64,000 nt of DNA, taken from CAWBYL01 sp963793025 (GTDB lineage: Bacteria > Actinomycetota > Acidimicrobiia > Acidimicrobiales > Acidimicrobilacustridaceae). Numbering within the stretch: position 1 is the first letter of the stretch; every line of letters starts with the position of its first letter. The position numbers and the translations under genes are program-made. Below the pieces are notes generated by a model. The model searched no databases. It was not told where the DNA came from and saw only the letters and a program-made list of their open reading frames with translations. Where the stretch lies: positions 310,001-374,000 of the forward strand of contig CAWBYL010000001.1 in the NCBI GenBank assembly GCA_963793025.1, written 5' to 3'. Of this stretch, positions 25,823 to 34,587 are shown one piece after another.

Positions 25823-26337
25823 TCGATCCGGCGCAGCTCCTGGCGGTAGCGCCGGGCCTTCTGCACGTAGCTGTCGGCGTCGAGGAGGATGCGATCGAGC
25901 TTGCCGCCGCCCTCACGAATGCGAGCGGGCACCCCGAGGGCCATCGATCCCGAGGGGACCTCGGTGTTGTCGGTGACCACGGCGTTGGAGCCCACCAGGG
26001 ACCCGCTGCGGATCAGCGCGAAGTGCAACACGACGGCCCCGTTCCCGATGAGGGCGCCGTCCTCGACGGTGCACCCTTCGAGGTGGGCGATGTGGCCGAC
26101 CACGCAGTTGGCCCCGACGATGGTCCGCACCGGCGGGATGCAGTGCACGACGGTGCCGTCCTGGATCGAGGTCCGAGCGCCGATGGTGATCCCGCCGTTG
26201 TCGCCTCGGAGCACCGCGCAGGGCCAGATCGACGCCTCGGCGCCGATCTCGACGTCACCGATCACCACCGCGTCGGGATGCACGAACGCATCGGGATGGA
26301 CGTTGGGTTCGATGTCGCCGAGCGCGTAGAGAGCCAC
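25819..26337 (-). CDS. Gamma-carbonic anhydrase-like hexapeptide-repeat protein
   Basis: 172 residues of left-handed beta-helix with repeated [IV]G-x4 hexapeptides: VIGDVEIGAEASIWPCAVLR, TSIQDGTVVH, then VGHIAHLEGC and MALGVPARIREG. In active gamma-class enzymes three His bind the metal, the last two as H-x4-H. Here the third position is Glu (GHIAHLE) and a His sits two residues earlier. Metal binding may therefore be altered and carbonic anhydrase activity is doubtful. The start is GTG 26337, 12 bp after the flavin reductase stop on the same strand, so the two are probably co-transcribed. Confidence 0.85.
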   Translation of the reverse strand: MALYALGDIEPNVHPDAFVHPDAVVIGDVEIGAEASIWPCAVLRGDNGGITIGARTSIQDGTVVHCIPPVRTIVGANCVVGHIAHLEGCTVEDGALIGNGAVVLHFALIRSGSLVGSNAVVTDNTEVPSGSMALGVPARIREGGGKLDRILLDADSYVQKARRYRQELRRID

Positions 26338-26349
26338 GAGGTCGCCGGC

Positions 26350-26850
26350 TCAGAGGCTGACGCGGCCGTAGCCACCACGGAAGAACACGAGCGGGCCGCC
26401 CTCGTGACGGACCTCGAGGTCCTGCACGGTCCCGACCACGATCTGGTGGTCACCGCCGTCGAGCACGTTCGAGATCGTGCAGTCGATGTAGGCCAGCACC
26501 CCTTCGATGATGGGCGAGCCGTTGCCCGACCGGCGCCAGCCGATCTCGGCGAACTTGTCCTCGGCCTTGGAGGCGAACACCCGGCTCACGTCTTCCTGGT
26601 CGTCAGCCAGGATGTTGGCGCAGAACGTACCGGCGGCCTCGATCTTGGGCCAGCTGCTCGAGGTCTTGGCCGGGCAGAACAGGACCTGACCCGGCTCCAG
26701 CGACAGGGAGGCGAAGGAACCGATCGCCATACCGACGGGGGTGCCGTCGTTCATCGCCGTGACCACGGTGACGCCGGTCGGGAAGTGGCCCAGGACCTGA
26801 CGGAACTTGGCGGTGTCGAAGTTGGGGCTGCTGTCGCTCAGATCGCTCAC
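26350..26850 (-). CDS. Flavin reductase family protein (FMN-binding split barrel)
   Basis: 166 residues with the family core FRQVLGHFPTGVTVVTAMND, PVGMAIGSFASLSLEPGQVL and TFCANILADDQEDVSRVFAS. It reduces or binds flavin, usually to supply a two-component monooxygenase. Several F420/LLM oxidoreductases are encoded nearby, but partnership is only suggested. The GTG at 26850 has a TAAGCT hexamer 9 nt upstream. Confidence 0.88.
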   Translation of the reverse strand: MSDLSDSSPNFDTAKFRQVLGHFPTGVTVVTAMNDGTPVGMAIGSFASLSLEPGQVLFCPAKTSSSWPKIEAAGTFCANILADDQEDVSRVFASKAEDKFAEIGWRRSGNGSPIIEGVLAYIDCTISNVLDGGDHQIVVGTVQDLEVRHEGGPLVFFRGGYGRVSL

Positions 26851-26859
26851 GAACGGTGG

Positions 26860-26865
26860 AGCTTA
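26860..26865 (-). promoter_or_regulatory. Possible -10 of the flavin reductase gene
   Basis: TAAGCT on minus, 9 nt before GTG 26850. The spacing is at the long end of the leaderless range. Confidence 0.35.
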
Positions 26866-27732
26866 GGCTCGGCTTGCTGCCGGCACACCCACCGCTGCGG
26901 GGACCAGTGAGATGCGCAGTCCCTCCGAGGCCGCCACCACCGAGGGCACCCCTTGGCGGCGACCCTCCTCGGCGGCGGCGAGGGCCAGCAGGTCGAGCGT
27001 GTCGTCGTCGTGGTCGGGATCGTGGTGGAACAACACCAGCTTCCGGGCGCCCGACTCGGCCGCGACCCGCACCGCGTAGTCGACCGTGCAGTGCCCCCAC
27101 GTCGACTTCTGGGCGAACTCGACAGGCGTGTACTGGGCGTCGTGGATCAACACGTCGACATCGCGGCACAGCTCGAGCACGCCGGCGTCGATCGGGGCCC
27201 CGGCGGCCGGTTGCTGGTGGTCGCTGACGTAGGCGACCGCCACGCCGTCACGCTCGACCCGGTAGCCGAAGGTGGTGTCGGTGTGGGGCACGTACGCGGC
27301 GGTGACCGTGGCGCCGGCGATCTCGTGGGTGCCGGGGGCCAGCGTGGCGAAGCGCAGGTCGGCCGGGAGCTGGTGAGCCCTGACCGGGAAGTACGGCGGG
27401 CGCATGAGGTGGTCGAACGCTTCACCGAACCCGACGCCGTCGTGGGCCGGCCCGTGGATCGTGAGGCGGGCGCCGGCGCACAGCAGCGGAGTGCAGAAGG
27501 GAAGGCCCTGGACGTGGTCCCAGTGGAGGTGGGTCACGAGGGCGTGGCCCACGAACGGCGTGGCCGCCCGGTACGACTGCCCGAAGTACCGGAGTCCGGT
27601 ACCCAGGTCGAGCAGGATCGTGTCCTGACCCGGTTGGGTGATCACGACGCAGGCCGTGTTGCCGCCGTAGCGAGCGGTACTCGGGCCGGCGCAGGGCGTC
27701 GACCCCCTGACTCCGTAGAACGTGACGTCCAC
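26863..27732 (-). CDS. MBL-fold metal-dependent hydrolase (RNase Z/phosphodiesterase-like)
   Basis: 289 residues beginning VTFYGVRGSTPCAGPSTARY-GG, the start typical of this MBL subgroup. The metal motif is THLHWDHVQGLPF near 87, with VPHTDTTFGY, YVSDHQQP, LIHDAQYTPVE and LFHHDPDHDDD completing the site. Such proteins hydrolyse phosphodiesters, but the substrate is unknown. GTG 27732 is chosen since GGGGGAG lies about 6 nt upstream. Confidence 0.85.
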   Translation of the reverse strand: MDVTFYGVRGSTPCAGPSTARYGGNTACVVITQPGQDTILLDLGTGLRYFGQSYRAATPFVGHALVTHLHWDHVQGLPFCTPLLCAGARLTIHGPAHDGVGFGEAFDHLMRPPYFPVRAHQLPADLRFATLAPGTHEIAGATVTAAYVPHTDTTFGYRVERDGVAVAYVSDHQQPAAGAPIDAGVLELCRDVDVLIHDAQYTPVEFAQKSTWGHCTVDYAVRVAAESGARKLVLFHHDPDHDDDTLDLLALAAAEEGRRQGVPSVVAASEGLRISLVPAAVGVPAASRA

Positions 27733-27843
27733 AGCTTCTCCCCCGGTCCCCACGGTGGTGGTGACCGCGAGGGTAAGCGATCATGTCCGCCCGGTGAACC
27801 CCGAGTGACAAGAACCACACAGGTGACTTACCGGGGACGGCCG

Positions 27844-28725
27844 TCAGGGAAGCACCAGAGCACCGGTCGGGGTGCGTGCGACCAGCCCGTCGGCCACGAG
27901 GGTGGCGGCGGCCCGGTCCGCCTCCGACCGGCCGTCGGGCCGCTCGGTCCAGCCGCACGCCGCGAGCCAGGCCGCCGGCTCCAAGGGGTTCCCAACCCGA
28001 ACGGCATCGAGGAGCCGGGCCCGGCCCTGGCGGAACGAGCCCTCGAACCGGGTCTGGGGCCCGCTCACCGCCGCCGAGCCGGTGGCCGGATCGGGCGGGG
28101 GGCGCCCCCGAGCGAACCATCGACAGCCCTTGGTGACCGGGCAGCGGTCGCAGGCCGCCTCCCGCTTGGCGCAGACGACGGCGCCGAGGTCGAGCATGGC
28201 CTGGTTCCAGGCCCAGCCCTCGCCGCCGGGAACCAGGCCGTCGGCCAGATCCTGGACCTCTCGGGCGCCGAGAGGCCGCCCCGCCCGCCGCGCCAGCACC
28301 CGACCCACGTTGGTGTCCACCACGGCGACGTCCCGGCCGTGGGCGAAGGCCAGCACCGCCCGCGCCGTGTAGGGCCCGATCCCGGGGAGGGCGAGCAGAG
28401 ACGGGAGATCGCCGGGGATCCGACCGCCGTGATCGCGATCGACGATCGTCGCGGTCCGGTGGAGGCTGACGGCGCGCCGGTTGTAGCCGAGCCCGGCCCA
28501 CTCCTCCACGACCGCCCCCACGCCGGCCTCGGCGCAGACCGACACCGTCGGGAACCGGGCGAGGAACTGGTGGTAGCGGGGCACCACCCGGGCGACCTGG
28601 GTCTGCTGGAGCATGAGCTCCGACACGAGGATGCACCAGGGGTCACGGGTGGCCCGCCACGGCAGATCGCCCCTCCGACCGTGGGCCCACGACAGCAGCG
28701 CCGGAACGTCCAGCCTCACCGTCAC
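27844..28725 (-). CDS. mutY: MutY, adenine DNA glycosylase
   Basis: 293 residues. Features are the catalytic Glu36 in LVSELMLQQTQV, the helix-hairpin-helix LPGIGPYTARAVLAFAHGRD, the conserved VVDTNVGRVLARR Asp, and a [4Fe-4S] loop CAKREAACDRCPVTKGC (C-x6-C-x2-C-x5-C). It removes adenine opposite 8-oxoguanine. The C-terminal Nudix-like domain is reduced to about 70 residues, as in short actinobacterial MutY. The GTG at 28725 overlaps the stop of the upstream methyltransferase (GTGA). Confidence 0.93.
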   Translation of the reverse strand: MTVRLDVPALLSWAHGRRGDLPWRATRDPWCILVSELMLQQTQVARVVPRYHQFLARFPTVSVCAEAGVGAVVEEWAGLGYNRRAVSLHRTATIVDRDHGGRIPGDLPSLLALPGIGPYTARAVLAFAHGRDVAVVDTNVGRVLARRAGRPLGAREVQDLADGLVPGGEGWAWNQAMLDLGAVVCAKREAACDRCPVTKGCRWFARGRPPPDPATGSAAVSGPQTRFEGSFRQGRARLLDAVRVGNPLEPAAWLAACGWTERPDGRSEADRAAATLVADGLVARTPTGALVLP

Positions 28726-29503
28726 TCCCGTCGACACCACTGCACCCGGGTCGTGTAGGGGAAGTCGAAGATCGCCCGGCCGACGAGGTCGGGATGGGTG
28801 GCGGCCAGCGCCGCGACCCGCTCCAGCACCCGCTCCCGCTCACCGTCCGGGAGGGCCGCCACCACGCTCACCGACGCGGCCCGCACGACGAGCAGCTCGG
28901 CGTCGAAGGGCTGGGTCCAGGACACCGTCCACTCCTGCAGCGAAGAGAAGCCGCCGGTCTCACTCACCACCCGTGGGTAGTCGACGGTGGTGTAGGCGTC
29001 ATAGGGCCGGTCGCCGTCACCGTCCACCAACAGGTCGCCGAAGGCCCGCACCCAGTCGAGCGAGCGGTCACGGGTGTTCCAGACGAGCACCAGCGTGCCA
29101 CCCGGCCGCAGCACCCGGCGCAGCTCGGCCAGGGCGACGGGAGCGTCGAACCAGTGGAAGGCCTGGGCGATGGTGACGGCGTCGACGGAGCCGTCGGCGC
29201 ATCGGGATCGACTCGGCGGTGCCGTCGAGCACCTCGACCTCGGGAACGGCTCGCGACGAGGACCTGGCGCATCTCGGCGACCGGTTCGACGGCGACGACC
29301 TCGGCTCCACTCGGCACGAGGAGGCGGGTGAGCTTGCCGGTGCCGGCGGCCAGGTCGAGGACCCTCGTACCGGGGCCGAGGCCGGCCCGACCGACGATGC
29401 AGGACAGCGCGGCGGCGGGATACGACGGCCTCGACCGCTCGTACGCCTCAGCGCCCTGCCCGAAGCCGACGGCCGCGGCCGCCGGGATCCGTTCCTCGCT
29501 CAC
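28722..29503 (-). pseudogene. Class I SAM methyltransferase, two single-base frameshifts
   Basis: Three frames carry one methyltransferase: AYERSRPSYPAAALSCIVG with the SAM motif RVLDLAAGTGKLTRLLVPSG, then VPEVEVLDGTAESIP, then ADGSVDAVTIAQAFHWFD and LRPGGTLVLVWNTRDRSLDW to the end. Removing one base at 29248-29249 and one at about 29199 gives an intact 259-residue protein. Both lesions are insertions and only about 50 bp apart. It is coupled to mutY by a GTGA overlap. A related intact methyltransferase is at 59947-60729. Confidence 0.8.
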
Positions 29504-29522
29504 CCACTCCCCCTCGTCGCGA

Positions 29523-30039
29523 CTACTCGTCGGCGAAGACGTCGTCGCCGTAGGGCAGGCCCCTCGCCGGAGCGAACTCGCGCTTCCAGACGATGAGCTT
29601 GCGGGTGAAGGAGCAGACCTCCTCGGAGCGCTGGTTGATCCCCTTGGTCTCGACCGTGATGATCCCCCGCTTGCCGTCGGAGGTCTCCTTCTTGGCCAGC
29701 ACCTTGGTCACGGCGTAGATGGTGTCGCCGTGGAACGTCGGCTTGGCGTGCTTGAGCGTCTCGATCTCGAGGTTGGCGATGGCCGAGCCGCTGACGTCGG
29801 GCACGCTCATGCCGAGCACCAGCGAGTAGACGAGGTTGCCGACCACCAGCGGCTTGCCCATGGGGCTCTCGTTCTCCGCGATACCAGTTGTTGGTGTGCG
29901 TCGGGTGGTGGTTCATGGTGATCATGCAGAAGAGGTGGTCGTCGGCCTCGGTGATGGTCTTGCCCGGCCAGTGCCGGTAGACGTCTCCGATCTCGAAGTC
30001 CTCGTACTGGCGGCCGAAGGGACGATCGTGGACGGTCAC
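29523..30039 (-). pseudogene. MaoC-family dehydratase (mesaconyl-CoA hydratase type), one frameshift
   Basis: The N-terminal frame GRQYEDFEIGDVYRHWPGKT and MITMNHHPTHTNNWY joins the C-terminal frame AENESPMGKPLVVGNLVYSL when one base near 29880 is removed, giving 171 residues. The HWPGKTITEADDHLF start, PDVSGSAIANLEIETLKHA and PTFHGDTIYAV match the short MaoC proteins found beside ethylmalonyl-CoA pathway genes in actinobacteria, where mesaconyl-CoA hydration is the expected step. AGGAGAG precedes GTG 30039. The assignment is by similarity from memory and by nearby pathway genes. Confidence 0.75.
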
Positions 30040-30167
30040 GGCGCAACTCTCCTACGTGGATGGGCGGCGGCCGCAGCCTAGGGGGCGCCCACCCCCGGCC
30101 GGGGCGCCGGCCGAGCCGTTCGGGTCCGACCCTGACCTAGGGTGGAACCTCGACCAGAGGGGGATCG

Positions 30168-31853
30168 ATGGGCGACCTGATCATCCGTGGGGGCACCGTC
30201 GTCGACGGCACCGGAGCACCGGCCCACGCCGCCGACGTCCGAGTGCGCGACGGGCTCATCGCCGAGGTCGGTCCCGACCTGTCGACCGACGGCGAACAGG
30301 TCATCGACGCGGGGGGCGCCTACGTCATCCCGGGCATCATCGACAACCACACGCACCTCGACGGGGCCATGTGGTGGGACACCGGGCTCGACCCGCTGCC
30401 GGCCTCGGGCAACACCTCGATGGTGTTCGGCAACTGCGGCAACTCGATCGCTCCCCTCGCGGGGGACCAGCGCGATGAGATCATCGACCTGCTCTGCTTC
30501 CTGGAGGACCTGCCGCTCGAGGCGTTCCACCAGCTCATCCCCTGGACCTGGGAACGCTGGCCCGACTACGTCAAGGCCCTCGAGAACCAGCCGACCACCG
30601 TGCACGCCGGTGGCTACGTCGGGCACCTCTCGCTGCGCACCTACGTCATGGGCCCCGCCGCCTGGGAGCGCGAGGCCACGGTCGACGAGATCACCCGGAT
30701 GTGCTCGATCCTCGACGAGGGCTTGGCGGTGGGCGCCCTCGGCCTCTCGCTGAACTGCTTCGACCGTGATCGGGCCCTGCGCCTCGTACCCGGATACTTC
30801 GCCGCCGACGACGAGCTACTGGCCCTGTTCCAGGTGGTGGCCCGGCACCGTCCGGCCACGGTGCAGTCGATCACCCGGTTCAACGATCGCGAGCACGACA
30901 TCGCCGACGGTGAACGCATCGCCCGCCTGCTCCGAGCCACCGGGGTGCGGGGCTACTGGCCGGGCATGCCGCTCAACGTCCGCGACGCCGACCACAGCCA
31001 GTCGGTGTGGGACGCCCACCACCGCATGCAAGCCGGCGGTGCCGACCTGTGGCCCGTCATCGGCTTCAAGCCCCTCGCCCCCTTCTTCAGCTTCGAGCGC
31101 TCCATCGTCTTCCAGCGGGTTCCGGCGTGGAACGAGTGGGTCAACGGACCGGCCGAGACCAAGCTCGCCATCCTGGCCGACCCGACATGGCGCGACCGGG
31201 CCCGGACCGACTGGGACAACCGCACCCGGTCATCGCTCTCCCGGCTCGACCGGCCTGACGAGATGATCCTCACCCACTCCGAGACCGGCGCGGGGCCCCT
31301 CGCCATGTCGCTCGCCGCCTACGCCGACCAGCGGGGCCTGCACATCTCCGACGCCCTGGCCGAGTGGATCCTCGCCAACGGGGTCGGTTCGCTCATGGTC
31401 GGCACCCCCGAGCGCCTGGACGAGGACGCGGTCGTGCGGGCCATCCTCGAGCCCCGCACCCTGCCCAACATCAACGACAGCGGCGCCCACCAACAGCTCT
31501 TCGCCGCCGCCGGCGAGCACGTCTACCTACTCACGCACTACGTGCGCGACACCGGGCGGCTCACCATCGAGCAAGGCGTCCACGCCCTGACCGGTCGTTC
31601 GGCGGAGTTCTTCGGCCTGGCCGACCGCGGCGTCATCGCCCCCGGGAAGGTGGCCGATCTCGCGGTCTTCGCCCTCGACGAGATCGAGCTCGGCACCGAG
31701 CAACGGCGCTTCGACGTGCCCCACGGCACCTGGCGACTGGTGCGCACCCCGGCGGGCTTCCGAGCCACCATCGCCGCCGGCCAACCCACGTGGCTCGACG
31801 GCGCCGCCACCGACGCTCGGCCGGGCGGCCTGCTCCGGCCCGTCGCCTCGTAG
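30168..31853 (+). CDS. Amidohydrolase, N-acyl-D-amino-acid deacylase family
   Basis: 561 residues. The metal-dependent hydrolase start is DLIIRGGTVVDGTGAPAHAA, followed by VIPGIIDNHTHLDG with the HxH metal pair. A long insertion, LTHSETGAG, and the C-terminal NINDSGAHQQLF and GVIAPGKVADLAVFALDEIE complete the D-aminoacylase-type layout. These enzymes deacylate N-acyl-D-amino acids or related amides. The specificity is not predictable. GAGGGGG precedes the ATG. It separates the MaoC gene from the acyl-CoA dehydrogenase, but its link to that pathway is unclear. Confidence 0.85.
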   Translation: MGDLIIRGGTVVDGTGAPAHAADVRVRDGLIAEVGPDLSTDGEQVIDAGGAYVIPGIIDNHTHLDGAMWWDTGLDPLPASGNTSMVFGNCGNSIAPLAGDQRDEIIDLLCFLEDLPLEAFHQLIPWTWERWPDYVKALENQPTTVHAGGYVGHLSLRTYVMGPAAWEREATVDEITRMCSILDEGLAVGALGLSLNCFDRDRALRLVPGYFAADDELLALFQVVARHRPATVQSITRFNDREHDIADGERIARLLRATGVRGYWPGMPLNVRDADHSQSVWDAHHRMQAGGADLWPVIGFKPLAPFFSFERSIVFQRVPAWNEWVNGPAETKLAILADPTWRDRARTDWDNRTRSSLSRLDRPDEMILTHSETGAGPLAMSLAAYADQRGLHISDALAEWILANGVGSLMVGTPERLDEDAVVRAILEPRTLPNINDSGAHQQLFAAAGEHVYLLTHYVRDTGRLTIEQGVHALTGRSAEFFGLADRGVIAPGKVADLAVFALDEIELGTEQRRFDVPHGTWRLVRTPAGFRATIAAGQPTWLDGAATDARPGGLLRPVAS

Positions 31854-31939
31854 TCGTCGGTTCGGCCCCGGACGGCAGCCCCCGCCTGCCGGCGCCGTTT
31901 CGGAGGGCGTTCGGATGGGAGCGCGGGCGGGGCCGTCAC

Positions 31940-31945
31940 TAGCCT
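31940..31945 (+). promoter_or_regulatory. -10 hexamer of the mcd-like gene, leaderless
   Basis: TAGCCT, 6 nt before the ATG at 31952. Confidence 0.5.
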
Positions 31946-31951
31946 TCGGCC

Positions 31952-33556
31952 ATGACCGACCCCGATCTCACCGCTGCCGCCGCCGTGATCGACGCCGCCC
32001 ACGCCGTCGTCGACGCCGCCACCCGTCGTCTGGCTGAGACCGGCGGTCCCGACGCCAACCAGGTGATCGCCTACGAGCTGGCCCACGCCGCGGCCACCGT
32101 CGAGACGGCCCGGTCGATGCTCACCTACGGAGAGCGGGGCGACGTCGAAGGGCGCATCAGCTGCGCCTACGTCGCCGACGCCGTGGCCGAGCTGGCCGCC
32201 AAGCTGTTCGGCCGAGAGGCCGAATGGGGCGTGAAGGCCGACGCCCTCGACGCCACCCGCGACTTCGTCGCCACCTACCGGGCCCCGGCGTTCCTCGCGG
32301 GGCTGGCCGACACGCCCGGTCCGCGCCACCTCGACGGGGACTTCGAGTTGGTGCAGGACACCTTCCGCCGCTTCGCGGAGAACGAGATCAAGCCGGTGGC
32401 CGAGCACGTGCACCGCACCAACGCCGACGTGCCCGAGGACATCATCTCGGCCCTGGCCGAGTTGGGCGGCTTCGGGCTGTCGATCCCGGTGGCCTACGAC
32501 GGGTACTCCGAGGGCGGGGAGAGCGAGTACATCGGAATGGTCGTGGCCACCGAGGAGCTGGCCCGGGCATCGCTCTGCGTGGGCGGGTCGCTCATCACCC
32601 GGCCCGAGATCCTGACCCGCGCCCTGCTGGCCGGCGGCACCGAAGAGCAGAAGCAGACGTGGCTGCCCAAGCTGGCCTCCGCCGAGGTCATGGCCGCAGT
32701 GGCCGTCACCGAGCCCGACTACGGCTCGGACGTGGCCGGGGTGAAGCTGGCGGCCACCCCGACCGAGGGCGGCTGGCTGCTCAACGGCGTCAAGACCTGG
32801 TGCACCTTCGGTGCCCGGGCCGACGTGTTGATGCTGTTGGCCCGCACCGACCCCGACAAGTCGCTGACCCACAAGGGGCTGTCGATGTTCGTGGTCCCCA
32901 AGCCCCGGGGCGAGGGCCACGGTTTCGCCTTCGTCCAGGACCAGGGCGCCGACGGCGGCGCGCCGGGCGGCGGGAAGATGGAGGGTCGGGCGATCGACAC
33001 GATCGGCTACCGGGGCATGCACTCCTATGAGATCGCCATCGAGGACTGGTTCGTGGCCGCCGCCAACCAGGTGGGCGGCGACGACGGCCTCGGCAGGGGC
33101 TTCTACTACCAGATGGCCGGATTCGAGAACGGAAGGCTCCAGACGGCGGCCCGCGCCATCGGGGTGATGCAGGCCGCCTACGAAGAAGCCCACCAGTACG
33201 CCCTCGACCGCGTCGTGTTCGGGCGTCCCATCGCCGAGTACCAGCTCACGCAGGCCAAGCTCGGCCGAATGGTCGTGTTGATCCAGGCCGCCCGGCAGTT
33301 CTCCTACGAGGTCGCCCGGCTCATGGCCAGCGGCCAGGGGCAGCTGGAGGCGTCGATGGTCAAGGCCTACGTGTGCCGGGCCTCGGAATGGGTCACCCGG
33401 GAGGCCATGCAGATCCACGGCGGCTTCGGCTACGCCGAGGAGTACCCGGTCAGCCGCTACTTCGTCGATGCTCGCGTGCTCTCGATCTTCGAGGGGGCCG
33501 ACGAGACCCTCTGCCTCAAGGTGATCGCCCGGCGCATGCTCGACGCCCTCGCCTAG
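31952..33556 (+). CDS. mcd: Long acyl-CoA dehydrogenase, probable (2S)-methylsuccinyl-CoA dehydrogenase
   Basis: 534 residues, about 150 longer than ordinary acyl-CoA dehydrogenases. The extra N-terminal helical domain (VIAYELAHAAATVETARSML) precedes a standard dehydrogenase (FELVQDTFRRFAENEIKPVA, VTEPDYGSDVAGVKL, MQIHGGFGYAEEYPVSRYFV). This extended form is characteristic of methylsuccinyl-CoA dehydrogenase, which makes mesaconyl-CoA in the ethylmalonyl-CoA pathway. The neighbouring MaoC hydratase and two HpcH lyases are the next steps. The upstream enzymes Ccr and Ecm are not in this window. A leaderless start at ATG 31952 is likely. Confidence 0.78.
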   Translation: MTDPDLTAAAAVIDAAHAVVDAATRRLAETGGPDANQVIAYELAHAAATVETARSMLTYGERGDVEGRISCAYVADAVAELAAKLFGREAEWGVKADALDATRDFVATYRAPAFLAGLADTPGPRHLDGDFELVQDTFRRFAENEIKPVAEHVHRTNADVPEDIISALAELGGFGLSIPVAYDGYSEGGESEYIGMVVATEELARASLCVGGSLITRPEILTRALLAGGTEEQKQTWLPKLASAEVMAAVAVTEPDYGSDVAGVKLAATPTEGGWLLNGVKTWCTFGARADVLMLLARTDPDKSLTHKGLSMFVVPKPRGEGHGFAFVQDQGADGGAPGGGKMEGRAIDTIGYRGMHSYEIAIEDWFVAAANQVGGDDGLGRGFYYQMAGFENGRLQTAARAIGVMQAAYEEAHQYALDRVVFGRPIAEYQLTQAKLGRMVVLIQAARQFSYEVARLMASGQGQLEASMVKAYVCRASEWVTREAMQIHGGFGYAEEYPVSRYFVDARVLSIFEGADETLCLKVIARRMLDALA

Positions 33557-33661
33557 CTCGCTCCTCTCGACCCTTCCCGGCTGGGCCTCGGGGCGAGATG
33601 GTTCTGCGGCTCACCTCAGCGGGTACCTGTAGAAGCATCGGTCGAGGGCAGGGGACGAGAC

Positions 33662-34498
33662 ATGAACACGACGATGAGCGGCATCACCCACGGAGCGTCA
33701 CCCGGTCGTGGCGACTGGAAGGAGACGCTCGGACGGGTCGGCCTCGTCGGCAAGGGAGTCATCTTCGCCATCGTCGGCGTGCTGGCCATCCAGCTCGCCA
33801 CCGGCGACCCGGCGGCCGCCAACAAGAACGGCGCCATCGAGTGGGTCGCCGGCCAACCGTTCGGCAAGTTCCTCCTCGTCGCCCTCACCCTCGGGCTGTT
33901 CGCCATGGGGGCGTGGCGGCTGCTCGAGGTGTTCACCGGCGATCCGGTGGAGGGTGACGACACCAGCGACCGGGTGAAGTTCGGAGCCCAGGCGGCGATC
34001 TACCTCTCGCTGGCGTTCGCCTCCCTGGGGGCGACGATCGCCAACTGGAGCGGCAACGAGGGCGCCGGCACCAACAGCAGCGCCGGTTCCGGCCAGAGCA
34101 GCCAGAAGGCCACCGCCACGGTCCTCGAGTGGCCGGCCGGTCAGTGGATCGTGGCGCTCGTCGGCCTCGCTGTCATCGGGTACGCGATCTACCAGGTGAA
34201 GCGCCACGTCATCGACCAGAAGTTCCTCGAGCGCCTCGACGTGGGCGAGGACCACTGGCTCGCCAAGCTGGGCCGGTTCGGTTACCTGGCCCGGGCCGTC
34301 GTCTACGGCATCGCCGGCTACTTCGTGGTCCACGCCGCCGTCACCTACGACCCGGCCGAGGCCTCGGGACTGTCGCAGGCCCTCCAGTCGCTGGCCGGCG
34401 ACAGCCTCGGCAAGGTGGTGCTGTGGCTGGTGGCCATCGGTCTCATCGCCTTCGGTGCCTTCACCGTGGCCGAGGCCAAGCACCGCAAGGCCGCCTGA
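33662..34498 (+). CDS. DUF1206 family membrane protein
   Basis: 278 residues made of three similar two-helix units: LGRVGLVGKGVIFAIVGVLA with FLLVALTLGLFAMGAWRLLE, a second pair near 103-190, and LGRFGYLARAVVYGIAGYFV with VVLWLVAIGLIAFGAFTVAE. This threefold DUF1206 repeat is common in actinobacteria and cyanobacteria and has no known function. A GGGG purine stretch precedes the ATG. A 52-bp perfect palindrome terminates it. Confidence 0.88.
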   Translation: MNTTMSGITHGASPGRGDWKETLGRVGLVGKGVIFAIVGVLAIQLATGDPAAANKNGAIEWVAGQPFGKFLLVALTLGLFAMGAWRLLEVFTGDPVEGDDTSDRVKFGAQAAIYLSLAFASLGATIANWSGNEGAGTNSSAGSGQSSQKATATVLEWPAGQWIVALVGLAVIGYAIYQVKRHVIDQKFLERLDVGEDHWLAKLGRFGYLARAVVYGIAGYFVVHAAVTYDPAEASGLSQALQSLAGDSLGKVVLWLVAIGLIAFGAFTVAEAKHRKAA

Positions 34499-34525
34499 CC
34501 CCCCCCCGAACGACGTCTTCGAACT

Positions 34526-34577
34526 CGAACTGGTGGGGTGAGCGTGCCCGATCGGGCACGCTCACCCCACCAGTTCG
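34526..34577. terminator. 52-bp perfect palindrome, bidirectional terminator
   Basis: Each 26-bp half (CGAACTGGTGGGGTGAGCGT plus GCCCGA) pairs perfectly with no unpaired loop beyond the turn at GA|TC. It lies 28 bp after the DUF1206 stop and 10 bp from the convergent lyase stop. It is among the strongest stem-loops in the window. Confidence 0.85.
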
Positions 34578-34587
34578 CAACACTGTC

